Program-made: the position numbers and the translations under genes | Origin: Microbacterium sp. LWO12-1.2 | GTDB taxonomy: Bacteria > Actinomycetota > Actinomycetes > Actinomycetales > Microbacteriaceae | Assembly (NCBI RefSeq): GCF_040675875.1 | Contig: NZ_JBEGII010000001.1 | Coordinates: 3,844,001 to 3,908,000 of the forward strand | Length of the DNA stretch: 64,000 nt | Direction: 5' to 3' | Shown: positions 61,413-64,000 of the stretch, piece after piece | Layout: every line of letters begins with the position of its first letter | How positions within the stretch are numbered: the first letter of the stretch is position 1 | The notes under the pieces: generated by a model | Databases searched by the model: none | Seen by the model: only the letters and a program-made list of their open reading frames with translations | Told to the model about the DNA's origin: nothing

Positions 61413-64000
61413 GCGCGGTCCTCTCCTTCTGCGGTTCGCTCTTCGTCTGTCCGGTCTTCTTCCGTCCGCTGGTCTTGCGCTGTCCCGTCGTCGTCTTCCG
61501 GGGCTGCCGGCTCATCCGGAGTCGTAGCGATGCCCGCCTCCTCGGTCACCGCGGATTCCGCCGGCTCCGCGTCCATTGCGGCTCCCGATTCCGGGTCGGT
61601 GTCGGGATACGGTTCCGGGCCGAACCAGTCCATGAGCAGGGCGTCGGCATCAGCACCGGAGGCCGGTGCATCCGGTACGTCTGCCGTGATCACGGAGACC
61701 GGAGGGTGCGGGGCCGTGTCGAAGGAGTCCTCCGCCGTGGCGGACACGACCGCGGCACGACCGGCGGGCCCGGCGAGGGCGAGCTGGCGCAGTTCGGCGT
61801 CGTCGAGAGCAGCGACCTCCGCGCCGTTCTCGAAGCTGTGCTTGATGTACTCGATCGTCACGAGGAATCCGATGACCAGCAGGATCCAGAGCGTCCACAG
61901 GCCGAGCAGGAGTGCTTTCGAGCCGGGGAGCGCCCAAGTGAGGACCCCGAGCACGACGAGGCCCGCGACCCCCGTGAGCACCGTCGCCTTCAGCAGTGTC
62001 GGGTAGCGGTGCGTGAACGGCTCTGCCCGCCGAGCGAGGTCCTCGCGGTACTCGGCACGGGTCGACAGGGCCCTGATCATGTCGGTGAGGCGGTATCCGC
62101 TGCCGACGACCTGCACCTTCTCGCCGACCAGGAGGTCGGTCGAGAGTACCTGGCGGTTGAAGAGCTGGCTGAAGTTCGCGAGACGGCGGCGCAGGACGAG
62201 CCCGAGGAGGAACGCGAGAGCGACGAACGCCGCGAGGGCGCCCAGGAAGCGCCAGTAGTGGCCGCCGTAGAAGCCCCCGATCGTCTCCCGCATCGCGTCG
62301 ATGCCGTAGGAGAACGGCAGGAGCGGATAGATCGCGCGGAAGAACCCGGGCATCAGCTCGATCGGGTACAGGCCGGATGCGCCGGGGATCTGCATGATCA
62401 CCAGCAGGATGCACAGGCCGCGGCCGACGTGGCCGAATGCGACGCAGAGGGCGTAGATGATGCTCACGTAGGCGAGGGCGATGAGCACGCCGGTGCCGAC
62501 GAAGGCTGCGGCGCTGACGGTCTGCACGCCGATGATGAGATTCCCGATGCACACGATCAGCGCCTGCCCGATGGCGAGCGTCGCGAAGAGGAAGAAGCGG
62601 CCGAAATAGGCCTGGCGCACGGTGACGTCCTCGACGCCCTCCGTGTCGACCTCGACGCGGAAGATCACCATGAGCACGAAGGCGCCGATCCACAGCGACA
62701 GATTCGTGAAGAGCGCGGCCATCGCCGACCCGTAGGTGTCGACAGGGAACACGAGGTGCTCGTCGACCTCGACGGGGGAGGAGATGAACTGGGCGATCTG
62801 CTCGGGCTCGAGATCGGTCAGGGTGCCGAGCAGGCCCCATTCGGATGCGGCCTTGAGGGCGACGACGTCAGTGCGCGACGTCTGCAGGCCCTGCTCGATG
62901 CCGGCGAGGTCGTTGTCGAAGCTCTCCAGGGCGGACGAAGTGGCGACGAGCTGCGAGTCCAACCCGGCCAGAAGCTGATCGGCCTGCGCAAGGACGCCCT
63001 TCTGCGAGTCCAGCGCCGCCGACAACGATCCGACGCTCGCCGACAGCTGCGACATCGCGCTGTTCAGCGAGGGGACGGTGCGGGTGAGGATGTCGCGCAT
63101 CGCCGACGAGGCATCCCGGGTGTCCTGCATCGCCTGGTTCACAGCGTCGGCGGTCGCCCGAACGGAAGCCACGGTGTCGGAGGCCCCGGCCTTGAGGCCC
63201 TTCAGGTCCGTGAGCAGCTGCTGGTCGGTGGCATTGCGCTGTTCGAGCGAGGCGATGACCTCGGTCAGACGCTGCTTCGTGTCGTCGCTGAGGTCGGTGT
63301 TGTCGAGGAGCGTCTGCAGCCGGGCGACCGCCGCCTCGTTCGCCTTCAGCACGTTCGCGACGTCGTCGATCCCGGCATCGATGCGCACGCCCGCCTGCTC
63401 GAGGCTCTGGGTGAGACGGGTGATCGAGACGTTCGCCTTGGCGGAGGCATCCGCGAGCAGGGTCGTGCCCTTCAGGAACGCGGTGGTGGCGCTGTCGGTG
63501 AACGCGATCACCTCCTTCTGCGTCTCGGCGATGATCGACTGCGTCTGGGAAAGTGACCTCTGCACGTCGCCGAGCGTCTTGTCGACGTCGCCGAGCGTGT
63601 TCCGTGCGGAGGAGAGCGTGCCGCGTGAGGAGGTGAGCCCGTCCTGCGTCTCGGCGAGGTTCGCGCGCGCCGAGGCCAGTGTCTGCGTCGCCTGGTCGAA
63701 GGCGTCGAGGGTGTTGTCCCTGGCGTTCAGCAGCCGCAGCTCTGTGGAGTCGCCGACGTCCTTGAGCGCGTTCGTCGCCGCGAGCGCCACCTGCTCCTTG
63801 AAGGCGGTCGTGACCTGCTTGTCGAGCTCGGAGGCGCCGACGTCGGTGATCTTCGGCGCGATCGCCCCGGCCTTCTCATTGACGTAGTACTGCAGTGCCG
63901 GCTGGGTGAAGTCGCCGCTCGTGATGCTGAGCAGATCTTCGCTGAACTGTGCGGGGATGACGATGGCGGCGTAGACGTCGCCGTTCTTCACCGCCTCCTG
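61409..64000 (-). CDS. YhgE/Pip-domain membrane protein, N-terminus beyond the window
   Basis: 863 codons lie in the window and the frame is open to the last base. The visible part has the extracytoplasmic coiled-coil region (MKNGDVYAAIVIPAQFS pattern shared with the paralogue), a set of C-terminal helices, a cytosolic linker and an acidic tail rich in Glu and Asp. It is larger than the 726-residue paralogue by the long acidic C-terminus. Translation is coupled to it by ATGA, and this gene is transcribed first. Confidence 0.9.
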   Translation of the reverse strand, partial: QEAVKNGDVYAAIVIPAQFSEDLLSITSGDFTQPALQYYVNEKAGAIAPKITDVGASELDKQVTTAFKEQVALAATNALKDVGDSTELRLLNARDNTLDAFDQATQTLASARANLAETQDGLTSSRGTLSSARNTLGDVDKTLGDVQRSLSQTQSIIAETQKEVIAFTDSATTAFLKGTTLLADASAKANVSITRLTQSLEQAGVRIDAGIDDVANVLKANEAAVARLQTLLDNTDLSDDTKQRLTEVIASLEQRNATDQQLLTDLKGLKAGASDTVASVRATADAVNQAMQDTRDASSAMRDILTRTVPSLNSAMSQLSASVGSLSAALDSQKGVLAQADQLLAGLDSQLVATSSALESFDNDLAGIEQGLQTSRTDVVALKAASEWGLLGTLTDLEPEQIAQFISSPVEVDEHLVFPVDTYGSAMAALFTNLSLWIGAFVLMVIFRVEVDTEGVEDVTVRQAYFGRFFLFATLAIGQALIVCIGNLIIGVQTVSAAAFVGTGVLIALAYVSIIYALCVAFGHVGRGLCILLVIMQIPGASGLYPIELMPGFFRAIYPLLPFSYGIDAMRETIGGFYGGHYWRFLGALAAFVALAFLLGLVLRRRLANFSQLFNRQVLSTDLLVGEKVQVVGSGYRLTDMIRALSTRAEYREDLARRAEPFTHRYPTLLKATVLTGVAGLVVLGVLTWALPGSKALLLGLWTLWILLVIGFLVTIEYIKHSFENGAEVAALDDAELRQLALAGPAGRAAVVSATAEDSFDTAPHPPVSVITADVPDAPASGADADALLMDWFGPEPYPDTDPESGAAMDAEPAESAVTEEAGIATTPDEPAAPEDDDGTAQDQRTEEDRTDEERTAEGEDRA

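Overview
The window is high-GC DNA with dense, often overlapping genes (ATGA/GTGA junctions), many GTG starts, TANNNT -10 boxes placed directly before start codons (leaderless transcripts) and actinobacterial families: WXG100-like secretion substrates, a DivIVA-like scaffold, tandem YhgE/Pip proteins, a fused RmlC-RmlD and a small Microbacteriaceae-type DUF7882-like protein. The best guess is a Microbacterium-like member of the Microbacteriaceae. This is inferred from gene content and not from any marker gene.

Layout. 1-6.2 kb: a type VII secretion (T7SS) accessory cluster with a helical/membrane protein, three unknown coupled genes, a WXG100-size protein, a small helical partner, a DUF1023-like hydrolase and a lipoprotein. 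No secretion motor gene is in the window. 6.2-13.4 kb: housekeeping genes (degenerate recombinase-like protein, malate dehydrogenase, zinc metallopeptidase, proline iminopeptidase, aldehyde dehydrogenase, GPH-type transporter, glutaredoxin-like protein). 13.4-13.9 kb: an iron-box-controlled SIP-like gene. 13.9-45 kb: a large envelope/exopolysaccharide locus with a cytidylyltransferase, a GT2-GtrA protein, rmlA-rmlB-rmlCD, a polymerase/ligase, several glycosyltransferases, a CDP-alcohol phosphotransferase, a CapK/PaaK-like enzyme, a tyrosine phosphatase, a Wzz/BY-kinase, a flippase, a phosphoglycosyl transferase and two large exported repeat/beta-rich proteins. An intact IS481-family element sits at the joint stop codons of two convergent genes in it. 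45-53 kb: LtrA-like protein, intradiol-dioxygenase-like lipoprotein, desaturase, and an ABC exporter with a two-component system. 53-64 kb: DivIVA-like scaffold, small proteins, an M23/FG-GAP exported protein, AEC permease, lipoprotein, and TetR beside two YhgE/Pip membrane proteins (the last cut by the window end).

How it fits together. The polysaccharide locus has the parts of a Wzx/Wzy-type pathway: dTDP-rhamnose supply, a WbaP-type initiating transferase, glycosyltransferases, flippase, polymerase, and a BY-kinase/phosphatase pair. It also encodes exported proteins that may bind or modify the polymer.

The most unusual signal is regulatory. The transcripts of the cytidylyltransferase gene and of rmlA align without gaps from the -10 box through a 7-bp hairpin with a GGGG loop, and the stem shows two compensatory changes. 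The large exported gene at 36.8 kb begins with a closely related sequence, and short upstream ORFs overlap the starts of rmlA and the wbaP-like gene by ATGA. This looks like an undescribed 5'-leader control element for envelope genes.
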